64,000 bases of DNA from Bog-473 sp963817735 (GTDB taxonomy: Bacteria; Actinomycetota; Acidimicrobiia; Acidimicrobiales; RAAP-2). This document shows positions 26,481-34,884 of this stretch, piece by piece. The notes below the pieces were generated by a model. It did not search any database and was not told the DNA's origin. It saw only the letters and a program-made list of their open reading frames with translations. Both the position numbers and the translations under genes were made by a program. The stretch lies in NCBI GenBank assembly GCA_963817735.1, contig CAWFPP010000009.1, positions 124,001-188,000 on the forward strand, read 5' to 3'. Each line of letters opens with the position of its first letter. Position 1 is the first letter of the stretch.

Positions 26481-26564
26481 CGGTCCTTCCTCCACCTCGG
26501 CGAGGGAGCGTAGCCCCGTCGCCGATGCCACCGGGAGGAGCGCCGGATCGGTTCCGGCCGACGT

Positions 26565-28058
26565 CTACCCTTGACCTCCCGGACCGCCCCCTGGGCCGTG
26601 GTCGTGGCCGTGAACTTGGAACGGCCCCGTGAATTGCGGCGTGGGCGCGGGTGCGGTCGGCGTGGTCACGGTCGTCGTCGTGACGGTGGCACCCGTCGCC
26701 TGCAGGACGTTCACGACGTCCTGATACTGGCCCGCCGTGATGCCCCCACCGTCGAGCAGGACGCCGGCGAGGGCGAGTGTCTGCTGCGCCGAGGCTTGCC
26801 GGTCCGGTCCGGCGGGCTCGTCCGCGGTCGCCTGCAGGGCGCTGGCCAAGGCTCCGTCGCCCGGGAACCCTCCGCTGGAGATGGAGGTGGCGACAGCGGT
26901 GATGGCCGAGCTCTCGGCGTCGGTGGTCGGCGTCGGATCCGTGCCCGTGAGCGCGTGGCCCTGCGCGCGTTCCCTGTGGTGCGTCGCCGTCGTGGCGGCC
27001 GGCCCGGTTGGCCCAGCGCCAGTCTCGAGCAGCACGAAGAGGGCGGCGGCGACGGTCAATACGGCGATGGCGGTCAGAGCGAGCCGGCGGCGCCGGCGCG
27101 TCGGCGTCCGCCTGTCCCGCGGCGGCAGGGGCGGCGGCGCGGTCACGTGCGCCGTGCCCCGCTCCTGTGACGACGGCTGCACCGGGACCGCGACGGTCAT
27201 CGTCGCCGGATGGGCGGCAGGCCCGGGCCGTGTGCCCTGACGGATCCCCGTGGTCGCGGTCTGCACCGCGTGCAGCATGTCGTTCGCCGACGCGAAGCGG
27301 TGGCGCGGATCGGGGGCCAGGGCGCGTGACGCCACGGCGCGCAGATGGGGCGTGACGTTCTCCGCGGGAACGCCGCCCGGACCGAGGCGCTGTCCGGTCA
27401 GCGTCTCCACCATGACCGCTCCGACCGCGTACAGGTCGGACTGCACCGTGGCCGCGTGGCCCGACCTCCGTTCGGGAGCCAGGTAGCCCGGTGTCCCCAG
27501 GACGACCCCTGTCATCGTCATGTCGTCGGGCGGTGGGACCGGACCCGGATGCACGTCGAAGCTCTTGGCGATGCCGAAGTCGGTGATCTTCGTGTGCCCG
27601 TCCGGTTGCAAGAGGATGTTGCTCGGCTTGATGTCGCGGTGCAGCACGCCGCGGGCGTGGGCCGCGGCGAGGGCGGTGAGCGTCTCCACCATGACGAGGG
27701 CGACGCGGCCCATCGGCAGCGGTCCACGCGCGACGATCTCGTCGCGCAGCGTGGATCCGGGCAGGCGTTCCATCACGAGATACGACGACGCGTGGTCTTC
27801 ACCGAAGTCCAGCACGGCAACGATGTGTGGGTGGATGAGCCGGGCGGCGATGAGGGCCTCCTGTTGGAAGCGCTGGCGCATGCCCGGGAGGGACCGGGTC
27901 TCCGCTCGCAGGATCTTTACCGCCACCGGGCGTTCGAGGCGTTCGTCGAAGGCGTCGAAGACTCGGGCCATGCCGCCCTCGCCCAGGAGGCCTTCGATGC
28001 GGTAGCGGCTCCCGATCAGTGGCGCCGTGCTTGTCTCCACCGGGGTTTGTGTACCCAC
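26565..28058 (-). CDS. Transmembrane serine/threonine protein kinase
   Basis: The protein has 497 residues. The kinase domain (about 20-280) has the glycine loop LLGEGGMARVFDAFD, the lysine VAVKIL, the catalytic loop HRDIKPSNILL, DFGIAKSF and the APE-like LAPERRSGH. A proline-rich linker and one membrane helix (about 330-350) lead to an outer Thr/Ala-rich domain ending in HGHDHGPGGGPGGQG. It is PknB-like in the kinase part but has no PASTA repeats. The tail repeats Gly/Thr-rich segments and ends in a His/Gly motif that might bind metal. The ligand is unknown. The GTG start lies 33 bp upstream of the MBL gene's region. Confidence 0.92.
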   Translation of the reverse strand: MGTQTPVETSTAPLIGSRYRIEGLLGEGGMARVFDAFDERLERPVAVKILRAETRSLPGMRQRFQQEALIAARLIHPHIVAVLDFGEDHASSYLVMERLPGSTLRDEIVARGPLPMGRVALVMVETLTALAAAHARGVLHRDIKPSNILLQPDGHTKITDFGIAKSFDVHPGPVPPPDDMTMTGVVLGTPGYLAPERRSGHAATVQSDLYAVGAVMVETLTGQRLGPGGVPAENVTPHLRAVASRALAPDPRHRFASANDMLHAVQTATTGIRQGTRPGPAAHPATMTVAVPVQPSSQERGTAHVTAPPPLPPRDRRTPTRRRRRLALTAIAVLTVAAALFVLLETGAGPTGPAATTATHHRERAQGHALTGTDPTPTTDAESSAITAVATSISSGGFPGDGALASALQATADEPAGPDRQASAQQTLALAGVLLDGGGITAGQYQDVVNVLQATGATVTTTTVTTPTAPAPTPQFTGPFQVHGHDHGPGGGPGGQG

Positions 28059-28091
28059 AGGGCCGCTTCGCTAGTCGTGCTCCCCGGCTGG

Positions 28092-29024
28092 TCAGCCGGC
28101 CAGCGCGGCCATCTCGCCCATCAGGGTGAGCGCGTCGGACGGTGCGTCGTCGCCGAAGTCCCGGTAGAGGGCGTGCACGTTGGCCACGACGCGCTCGGCC
28201 TCGCTCCAACCCGCGTACGGGCCCAGGTCGATGTCCCGGGCCGCCTGCAGCGCCGTCATGCCGGCGTCGTAGCGGGTCCTGGCCTCGGCGGTCAGGAGCT
28301 CGAAATACCCCTTCAAGTCCACCAACGCTCCGGGTGCGGCCAGCGGGCCGTGCCCGGGGACGACGACGCGCGGGTGCAGGGCCAGGACCCGGTCACAGGC
28401 CGCGATCCAGTTGGCCACCGGTCCGGCCCACACGATCGGGTGTCCGCCGTGGAACAGGATGTCGCCCGTGAAGACGATGCCGTCGTCGGCGAGGTGGACC
28501 ACGGCGTCGCCGGCCGTGTGGGCCGGCCCCACCTCGAGCAGCGTCACGGGGCGGCCACCCACCAGCAGGTCGAGCTGCCCGTCGAAAGTCCGTGTGGGCG
28601 GGGCGAGCGGGATGTCGTCGAAGGAGAAGGGGGAGAAGATCCTCTGCACGAACCGGCCGGCGGCACCGAGTGAGTCCGCCGACTGCAGCACGGCGGCCAT
28701 GGCGGCGGGCGGCAACTGGAGCATCTCCTCGGCGCAGCGGGCGGTCGCGATGATCTCCGCATCGCCGAGGAGCGCGTTGCCGTAGCAATGGTCCCCGTTG
28801 GCGTGCGTGTTCACCACCGAGGCGATCGGCGCGCCCCCCGGGATCACGTCCCGCATCTGCTCGAGCATCTCGGCCGTGAGGCGAAGATCGAACAGCGTGT
28901 CGACCAGCAGGGAGCCGCCGTCACCGGTGATCAGGCCGGCGTTGGACCAGCCCCATCCGCCGTCAGGCTGCAGATAGGCCCAGATCCCGTCGGCGAGCTC
29001 GTGCAGTCCCCGGGTGTAGCCCAT
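28092..29024 (-). CDS. MBL-fold metallo-hydrolase with HxNxDH motif
   Basis: The protein has 310 residues with a metallo-beta-lactamase fold. The first metal motif is VNTHANGDHCYGN, an HxNxDH variant of HxHxDH, with further ligands in PAHTAGDAVVH, FTGDILFHGG and PGHGPL. Substitution of the second His is seen in SoxH-like and alkyl-sulfatase-like branches and may alter the first metal site. The substrate is unknown. I chose ATG 29024; the frame is open upstream into the transpeptidase gene. It follows that gene by 13 bp on the same strand and may be co-transcribed. Confidence 0.85.
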   Translation of the reverse strand: MGYTRGLHELADGIWAYLQPDGGWGWSNAGLITGDGGSLLVDTLFDLRLTAEMLEQMRDVIPGGAPIASVVNTHANGDHCYGNALLGDAEIIATARCAEEMLQLPPAAMAAVLQSADSLGAAGRFVQRIFSPFSFDDIPLAPPTRTFDGQLDLLVGGRPVTLLEVGPAHTAGDAVVHLADDGIVFTGDILFHGGHPIVWAGPVANWIAACDRVLALHPRVVVPGHGPLAAPGALVDLKGYFELLTAEARTRYDAGMTALQAARDIDLGPYAGWSEAERVVANVHALYRDFGDDAPSDALTLMGEMAALAG

Positions 29025-29037
29025 CGTCGACGGCGGG

Positions 29038-30567
29038 CTAGTAGACCCAGACCGACGTGCCGATCGGGTCGATGTTGTTCGCCCAGATCCAGTTGATGGC
29101 CTCGTTGCTGACGCGCGCGCAGCCGTGGGAAACCGGCTCGGGCGGCACCGACGAGTCACCGTGAATGGCGTAGCCCTGGTAGAAGAAGCGCGGCCGGAAG
29201 AGCGTGCCGAGCGAGTCGGTCACCGTCCCGTCGACCACGCGGAAGGTGCTGAACTGCCCCGTGGGTGTGATTGCCACATTGGTGGTGCCGTCCTGGGTGT
29301 AGGTGTAGCCGCCCCCGGTCGACGTGTTGAGCGTCCAGAGCAGATGGTTGTTGTTGACGATCATGATCAGGTCGTTCGCCAGGTTGATCTGGATCTGATA
29401 ACCCGACTCCGGCTGAGGTTGGGGCACGACCCCGGCCTCCAGGGCGGCCCAGGTGGCCGGTCCGACGACTCCGTCGCGCGTGAGGTTGGCCGCCTTCTGC
29501 AGCGCCCAGACCGCCTGCTGGGTGCTGTCGTCGAACGACCCGTTCGTCGTGTCGACCCAGTAGCCCAGGGCGAGCAGTTGCGTCTGCAGCGAGGTCACCG
29601 CCGGCCCGCTCGAACCGAGCTGCAGGGTGGGGGGCAGCGGCGGGGGACTGGTCGGCAGGAGCCAGTAACCCTGCCCGGAGGGCGTGGCCGCAATGGCGCG
29701 GATGGGGTTGGCGTTCGCCTGACCTCCCATGGAGCCGAGGAACGGCGTGCCGTAGTTGAAGACCCCGCCGTCCCGCGCCGCCAGCCAGTACCCGCTCGCC
29801 GTGGCGGCCATCCCCACGATGGGGGCGTTGAGCGGCGCGGCCCCGGCCGAGCCGAGGAACGGCGCGCTGCCGAAGGCGAAGATGCCGCCGTCGGAGGCGA
29901 CGAGCCAGTAGCCGTTCCCGCCCGGCGCCGCCGCCATGCCCACAATCGGCTGGTTGAGCGGCTTGCCGCCCATGGAGCCGTAGAACTGGGCATCGCCGTA
30001 GGCGAAGATGCCGCCGTCGGAAGCCACCAGCCAGTACCCGCGGCCGTCAGGCGTGGCGGCCATGCCGACGATCGGCTGGTTGAGCTGCATCGATCCCGTC
30101 GAACCGTAGAAATGCGCATCGCCGTAGGAGAAGATGCCGCCGTCGGAAGCCACCAGCCAGTACCCGCCGCCGTCCGGCGCCGCCGCCATGCCGACGACCG
30201 GCTTGTTCAGCGGGAGGGCACCGGCCGACCCCATGAACTGCGCATCGCCGTAGTTGAAGATGCCGCCGTCGGAGGCGGCGATCCAGTACCCCTGGCCGTC
30301 GTGGGTCGGGGCCATGCCCACCGGAGGAGAATTGAGGGTCAGCCCGCCGGCAGGCCCGAAGGACCCGGCGTCGCCGAAGTTCACGGGCTGGGCCACGTTG
30401 TCGGGGTAGGTGGCGGCGGACGCGCTGTCCGGCGTCAGGGCCAGGAGGGCGGGCACCAGTGCGAGGCAGGCGACGAGCGCCGCCAGGACCGATCGCCCGT
30501 GCGCCGTCTGCCGCTGTTGGGACGTGCTGCCCCGGGAGTGGAGGGATGCGTTGTCGTGGGCCGGCAT
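29038..30567 (-). CDS. L,D-transpeptidase with six YWLVASDGGIF repeats
   Basis: The protein has 509 residues. A signal peptide (about 25-50, ending PDSASAAT) is followed by about six beta-propeller-like repeats of some 42 residues, each carrying GYWLVASDGGIFxYGDAxF (about 60-320). A peptidoglycan-binding domain (LQTQLLALGYWVDTTNGSFD) and the C-terminal YkuD domain follow, with its catalytic HGDSSVPPEPVSHGCARVS. The repeat probably forms a propeller that binds wall polymers. The mix is characteristic of Acidimicrobiia. A GGAG ribosome site precedes the ATG at 30567. Repeats 2-5 are nearly identical, so slippage or gene conversion may act on them. Confidence 0.9.
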   Translation of the reverse strand: MPAHDNASLHSRGSTSQQRQTAHGRSVLAALVACLALVPALLALTPDSASAATYPDNVAQPVNFGDAGSFGPAGGLTLNSPPVGMAPTHDGQGYWIAASDGGIFNYGDAQFMGSAGALPLNKPVVGMAAAPDGGGYWLVASDGGIFSYGDAHFYGSTGSMQLNQPIVGMAATPDGRGYWLVASDGGIFAYGDAQFYGSMGGKPLNQPIVGMAAAPGGNGYWLVASDGGIFAFGSAPFLGSAGAAPLNAPIVGMAATASGYWLAARDGGVFNYGTPFLGSMGGQANANPIRAIAATPSGQGYWLLPTSPPPLPPTLQLGSSGPAVTSLQTQLLALGYWVDTTNGSFDDSTQQAVWALQKAANLTRDGVVGPATWAALEAGVVPQPQPESGYQIQINLANDLIMIVNNNHLLWTLNTSTGGGYTYTQDGTTNVAITPTGQFSTFRVVDGTVTDSLGTLFRPRFFYQGYAIHGDSSVPPEPVSHGCARVSNEAINWIWANNIDPIGTSVWVY

Positions 30568-30767
30568 CGGGGACTCCTTAGGGTCGGCTCCGGGCATGTG
30601 CCAACGCAGCGGTTTCACCGGGCTGCTGGGCCGTCCGCGCGGGCGTTTGTCTGGTCGAAGGTTGGGCTGCACTGTAATCCCACCCCACGCTGGGCACATG
30701 GGCGGTGTCGGCAACCCCGCCCCAGGGTCGGTCCGAGGTGTGACCGGGGGGCCTAGGGACCGTCCCC

Positions 30768-31256
30768 TCAGCCCGCCCGCTCCCAGTGCACCACGTCCTC
30801 GAGGCGCCCGCTCTCGACGTCGTAGACCAACCCGGCGATCAGCTGAAGCCGGGCGAGGTACGGGGTCCGGGCCAGCAGCTCCACGTCCTCGCGCAGAGCG
30901 GCTGCATGGTCGTCGATCGGGAGGAAACCCAGGTCGGCACCGGTCAGCTCCCGCAATTGGGCGTCACTCACGCCCGCCAGCCCGCACTTGGTGTGTTGCA
31001 TCACCACCGCGGTGTCCACACCCAGGACCCCGCTCGAAAGGGCCAGGCTGCGCAGCACGTCCTCGGTGACGCGGCCGCCGGCGTTGCGGATGACGTGCGC
31101 CTCACCGAGGTGCAGACCGAGCACTGCGAAGACGTCGATGCGGGCGTCCATGCACGTGACGACCGCAAGATGCCGGCCCGGGCGCGGGTCGGTCACGTTG
31201 GCGCGTGCGGCCGAGTACGCCTCGTTGGCGCTGAGGAGGTCCGAGATCCGAGTCAT
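30768..31256 (-). CDS. Beta-class carbonic anhydrase
   Basis: The protein has 162 residues. The zinc ligands and Asp/Arg dyad are visible: VVTCMDARIDVF near residue 33, and HTKCGL near residue 88. RNAGGRVTEDVLRSL is the characteristic segment between them. It interconverts CO2 and bicarbonate in the cytoplasm. The compact length is normal for the short actinobacterial type. I chose ATG 31256; the frame runs eight codons further. It stands alone between the transpeptidase and the CoA-transferase gene. Confidence 0.93.
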   Translation of the reverse strand: MTRISDLLSANEAYSAARANVTDPRPGRHLAVVTCMDARIDVFAVLGLHLGEAHVIRNAGGRVTEDVLRSLALSSGVLGVDTAVVMQHTKCGLAGVSDAQLRELTGADLGFLPIDDHAAALREDVELLARTPYLARLQLIAGLVYDVESGRLEDVVHWERAG

Positions 31257-31292
31257 GGGTCCGGTGGACCGTAACAGCACCCGCGCCGGCCG

Positions 31293-32337
31293 TCAGCCCT
31301 CGGCGGGCCCGGCGAAACCCTGGCCACGGTGCTGATCGAGCGTGGGGACAGGTCGGGCGCCGGGCAGGGGAAGCCTGATCGGGAACCGGGGGAACGGCCC
31401 GGCGGCCAGCATGCCCGGGCGGTCGAGCACCGGAGCGACCGGTACCCCGGCGGCAACCAGGCGGGTCACCAGCGCGTCCCTGGGCTGCGAGGCGATGGCC
31501 CGGCCCACGGCCCCCTGCAGCTCGGCACCGCGGCGGCACCGCTCCTCGAAGCCGAGCTCGACCAGGCCGCCGAGGTCGAGCTCCCGGCACAGGTTCACCC
31601 AGAAGTGCTGCTCGTCGAGGACCCCGAGTGCCACCTGCCCGCCGTCGGCCGTACTGAAGAGGCCGTACCCCGGCGTGGGCGAGGACGACGCCGGGTCGGT
31701 CGCCGACGGGTCGGCCGATCCGGCGCCGGCGGGACCGGTCCAGGTGGACAACACGTCGGTCATGGAGACGTCCAGGTGGGCCCCCTCGCCACTGCTGACC
31801 CGGCCCAGGACGGCGGCGCAGATCCCGAAGGCGGCGGTCAGCCCGGCGGCGAGGTCGGCGGTTGGGAGCGGCGGGACCCTCGTGGCCGGCCCGCCCTCGG
31901 GCGTCGAGCGCGCCCGACCATGCCTGGTAGTTCACGTCGTGACCCGGAAGCAGGGCGCGGGGGTCGTGCTGCCCGTACCCGGAGATGGAGCAGTAGACGA
32001 CGCCGGGGTTCTGCGCCCGCACGGCGGCTTCGTCGAGCCCCAGCCGGCCCAGCACCCCGGGGCGGAATCCCTCGACGAGCACGTCGGCCTGCGCGGCCAG
32101 CTCGAGGGCGCGGGTGCGCCCGGCGCCGTCCTTGAGGTCGAGCTCCACACTGCGCTTGCCTTCGTTGACCGCGGCGAAGAGTGCCGCGTAGCGGCGCATC
32201 GGGTCCCCGCCGGGCGGCTCGACCTTCAGCACGTCGGCACCCAGCGGCACCAGCAGCGATGTGGCATAGGGGCCGGGACGCCAGATGCTCAGGTCGAGCA
32301 CCCGGAGCCCGGAGAGGAACTGCGTCGACCCTGGCAC
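31293..32337 (-). pseudogene. Class III CoA-transferase (CaiB/BaiF), one frameshift
   Basis: The N-terminal half reads FLSGLRVLDLSIWRPGPYA, GADVLKVEPPGGDPMRRY, ADVLVEGFRPGVLGRLGLD and YCSISGYGQHDPRALLPGHD, all signatures of CaiB/BaiF enzymes, with the catalytic Asp in PGHDVNYQ. The frame then moves near 31890 into VPPLPTADLAAGLTAAFG and GAHLDVSMTDVLSTWTG, running to the stop at 31293. One extra base within GGGCGGGCCGGCC explains the shift. The enzyme would pass CoA between acids, as in fatty or bile-acid-like catabolism. The GTG start lies 40 bp from the divergent gene at 32377. Confidence 0.82.
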
Positions 32338-32376
32338 CGGGAGAGTCTTGCATCGGGTGCCGGGTAGCCTCACCTC

Positions 32377-33015
32377 GTGCTGGGATTCTTCTCGTTCACC
32401 GAGGTGACCGACCCTTCCGCCCACGAGGCCTACAACGCGTGGCACCAGCTCGACCATCTTCCGGAGCAGTTCACCATCGAGGGCATCACGTTCGGGCAGC
32501 GGTGGGTCAGGTCTCCGCGCTGCCGCGGGGCCGAAGCCGCCACGGGAAGCCTCCTCGACCCGTTCCACTACATGACGCTCTACCTCCTGCGCGACGAGCA
32601 CGTCGTGCCCGAGTTCTTCGCCCTGGCGGAGCGCCTGTACGCGCTGGACCGCTTCTTCCGGGCCCGCCGCGCCGTGCTTTCGGGCCCGTTCCCGGTGGTG
32701 GGGCGCTGGGCCGCTCCCCGCGTGGCGGTGTCGCCCGGGGCCATTCCGTTCCGCCCCTCGCACGGCGTCCATGTGGTGGTGGGTCCGGCTGTCGACGGCC
32801 AGGAGCTGGTGGACCACCCGGGGGTCGCCGGGGCCTGGCAGTTTGCCGACGCCGAGCACGATCGGATCGTCACGGTTGCCTTCATCGACGGCGACCTCTG
32901 GCAGGCCTCCGCCTCCCTGGGGACGGCCGGTGGAAACGAACCGGAATGGGCCGGCCCTCTCGAGCGTGTTGATGCCTTCCGCTGGGATTGGTTCGCTACG
33001 CTGACGCCACAATGA
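32377..33015 (+). CDS. EthD-like ferredoxin-fold protein, function unknown
   Basis: The protein has 212 residues. The opening FFSFTEVTDPSAHEAYNAWHQLDHLPEQFTI fits the dimeric alpha/beta-barrel proteins related to EthD, in which the pattern W(H)xxxHxP recurs. No catalytic residues are established. GTG at 32377 is supported by TAGCCT exactly 6 nt before it. It overlaps the next gene by 4 bp (ATGA), and it diverges from the CoA-transferase, hinting at shared substrate metabolism. Confidence 0.65.
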   Translation: MLGFFSFTEVTDPSAHEAYNAWHQLDHLPEQFTIEGITFGQRWVRSPRCRGAEAATGSLLDPFHYMTLYLLRDEHVVPEFFALAERLYALDRFFRARRAVLSGPFPVVGRWAAPRVAVSPGAIPFRPSHGVHVVVGPAVDGQELVDHPGVAGAWQFADAEHDRIVTVAFIDGDLWQASASLGTAGGNEPEWAGPLERVDAFRWDWFATLTPQ

Positions 33016-33827
33016 CCAGTCAGAGCAAGTCGAAGGCCCAGCGCAGGGTCGACAATCAGCAGCGCGCCGCCGAGAAGCGCGCCGCCGAGCTGCGGCAGAA
33101 GCGAATGCGCATCGGCGTCCGCGTCGGTGGTGCCGTCGCAGTGATTGCCCTGGTCGTGGTCCTCGTCGTCGTGATCACGGGTGGTTCGAACGGTGGCGTG
33201 CCGCCCAGCGTCAAGAACCCCCATATCGCGCTCGAGCCCATTCCCGCCTCCATGTCCTCTTCGTGGGTGAAGCCGCCGGCCGGGACGCCCGGCCCCGAGA
33301 CGGTTCCGATCCCGAGCGGGCCGAAGCTGGCCACGCTGATCAATGCGGCCACGGGCCAGACGCTGAACGGCATCCAGTGCCAGACCGACGAGCAGCTGGT
33401 GCTCCATGTCCACACCCATCTGACGATCTTCGTGAATGGTCAGGCCCGGGTGATTCCCTACGGCATCGGCATCCCGGGCTTCCAGGCCCAGGACGCCCCG
33501 GGTGGGGCCTTCGTCACGACGGGGAGCTGCTTCTACTGGCTGCACGTGCACGCCGACGACGGCATCATCCACATCGAATCCCCGAGCACCACACTGAGCT
33601 TCAAGCTGGGCGAGTTCTTCGACGAGTGGGGCATCCCCCTCAGCAGCTCGCAGGTCGGGCCGGCCACAGGGAAGGTGACGGTGTTCTTCACCTCCCCGGG
33701 GCGGAAGCCCATGCTCTACACCGGCGACCCCAACGACCTTCCGCTCGGTGACCACTATCAGATCCAGCTCGACGTCGGGACGCCGATAGTGGCCCCCGTG
33801 CAGATCACCAACTGGGGCGGGCTCTAG
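33012..33827 (+). CDS. Membrane-anchored protein with His-rich conserved core
   Basis: The protein has 271 residues. A basic coiled N-terminus (SKSKAQRRVDNQQRAAEKRA) leads to one membrane helix (VGGAVAVIALVVVLVVVIT, about 40-60) and an outer domain. Conserved-looking histidines form LVLHVHTHLTIF and FYWLHVHADDGIIHIESP, which could bind metal or heme. No named family is recognised. It is translationally coupled to the gene before it. Confidence 0.65.
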   Translation: MTSQSKSKAQRRVDNQQRAAEKRAAELRQKRMRIGVRVGGAVAVIALVVVLVVVITGGSNGGVPPSVKNPHIALEPIPASMSSSWVKPPAGTPGPETVPIPSGPKLATLINAATGQTLNGIQCQTDEQLVLHVHTHLTIFVNGQARVIPYGIGIPGFQAQDAPGGAFVTTGSCFYWLHVHADDGIIHIESPSTTLSFKLGEFFDEWGIPLSSSQVGPATGKVTVFFTSPGRKPMLYTGDPNDLPLGDHYQIQLDVGTPIVAPVQITNWGGL

Positions 33828-33879
33828 GCCTTACCAGGGCGCTGGGCTGATCCGCCGCGGTGCCGCGCCGGTTCTTCCC

Positions 33880-34776
33880 CTAGCCGACGCCGGAGCGCTC
33901 CGTGGACTCGGCGTCGGGCTCACCGCCGAGGAGTGCGGAGAAGATGGCCGTGGCCTGATGGGGCAGCAACGACAAGTGGCCCTCGCCGGGCACCACGTGG
34001 ACGAGGGCTTGCGGGATGTGGCTCTTGAGGAAGGCCCGGTAGCCCGGCGGCCCGGTGGTGTCGTCGCCTCCCTCCCAGATGTCGACCGGGACGTGGATCT
34101 CCTCCAGCGCGAACCCCCACGGGTCGCCGAAGATGCGGTAGTCCTGGACGCAGCCCTCGGTGCCCTGCCGCATCGCCTCGCGGACGAAGGCGAGCGCGTG
34201 GTCGGGCGGCCCCCATTCGGTCAGCACCGTGCGATCGGCCGGGGGGAACGTGCGCACGATGGCCCGGAAGAGCCGGGCGTTGCTGGCATTGACGATGCTG
34301 ACCTTCATGAGGGTCGACGCCAGCCACGGTGTCCGCTTGCTCAGGAACAACAGCGCGCGGTCCTCGGCGGTGAGCCCGCGTGTTGTGCCGTACAGGTCGA
34401 GCGGGACCGCGCTCGACAGGAGCGCCGCCGCGGTGACGCGACCAGGCATGCGGGCCGCGCAGACGGCGGCGTAGGGACCGCCGGCCGACCACCCCATGAC
34501 GGCGAAGCGCGTGATGCCCAACGCCTCGGTGAGGTGGGCCACATCGACCGGCCAGTCGACCAGACGGCGCGCCGGCTGATAGGTCGAGAGACCCATGCCG
34601 GGCCGGTCGGGGGAGAGCAGGCGGACGCCCATGGCCACCGCGGCCTCGTGTGCCGGCGCCGCGTCGAGCCGCGAGCTCAGGCCACCGTGGAAGCTCAGGA
34701 CGGGAAAACCGTCCGGGATGCCGTAGTCCTCGTAGGCCAGCGCGCGTCCGTCGGGCAGGCGCACCGTTTCCGTCAC
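33880..34776 (-). CDS. Alpha/beta-hydrolase
   Basis: The protein has 298 residues. The oxyanion segment LSFHGGLSSR and the nucleophile elbow VMGWSAGGPYAAV carry the classic alpha/beta-hydrolase pattern (G-x-S-x-G), with the acid in DIWEGGDDTT and the His in VPGEGHLSLLP. It resembles small actinobacterial esterases/lactonases. GTG 34776 gives a full-length fold; the frame is open to 35055. It diverges from the acyl-CoA dehydrogenase gene. Confidence 0.85.
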   Translation of the reverse strand: MTETVRLPDGRALAYEDYGIPDGFPVLSFHGGLSSRLDAAPAHEAAVAMGVRLLSPDRPGMGLSTYQPARRLVDWPVDVAHLTEALGITRFAVMGWSAGGPYAAVCAARMPGRVTAAALLSSAVPLDLYGTTRGLTAEDRALLFLSKRTPWLASTLMKVSIVNASNARLFRAIVRTFPPADRTVLTEWGPPDHALAFVREAMRQGTEGCVQDYRIFGDPWGFALEEIHVPVDIWEGGDDTTGPPGYRAFLKSHIPQALVHVVPGEGHLSLLPHQATAIFSALLGGEPDAESTERSGVG

Positions 34777-34850
34777 CGCACCAGGGCTCCCTCGGACGCG
34801 CCGGGACTGCGGGCCGCGTCGTCGTACGGGATCCGTCCGCAATGAGCAGG

Positions 34851-34884
34851 TGCCCGCACGAAAGCACGCTATAGGGTGCGGGCA
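34851..34884 (+). promoter_or_regulatory. Promoter with 9-bp inverted repeat for the acyl-CoA dehydrogenase gene
   Basis: TAGGGT (34872-34877) sits 6 nt before the ATG at 34884, so the transcript should begin at or next to the ATG. TGCCCGCAC (34851-34859) and GTGCGGGCA (34876-34884) form a perfect inverted repeat spaced 16 bp apart that straddles the promoter. This geometry suits a dimeric repressor such as a TetR/FadR-type protein, but no regulator is identified nearby. Confidence 0.5.
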
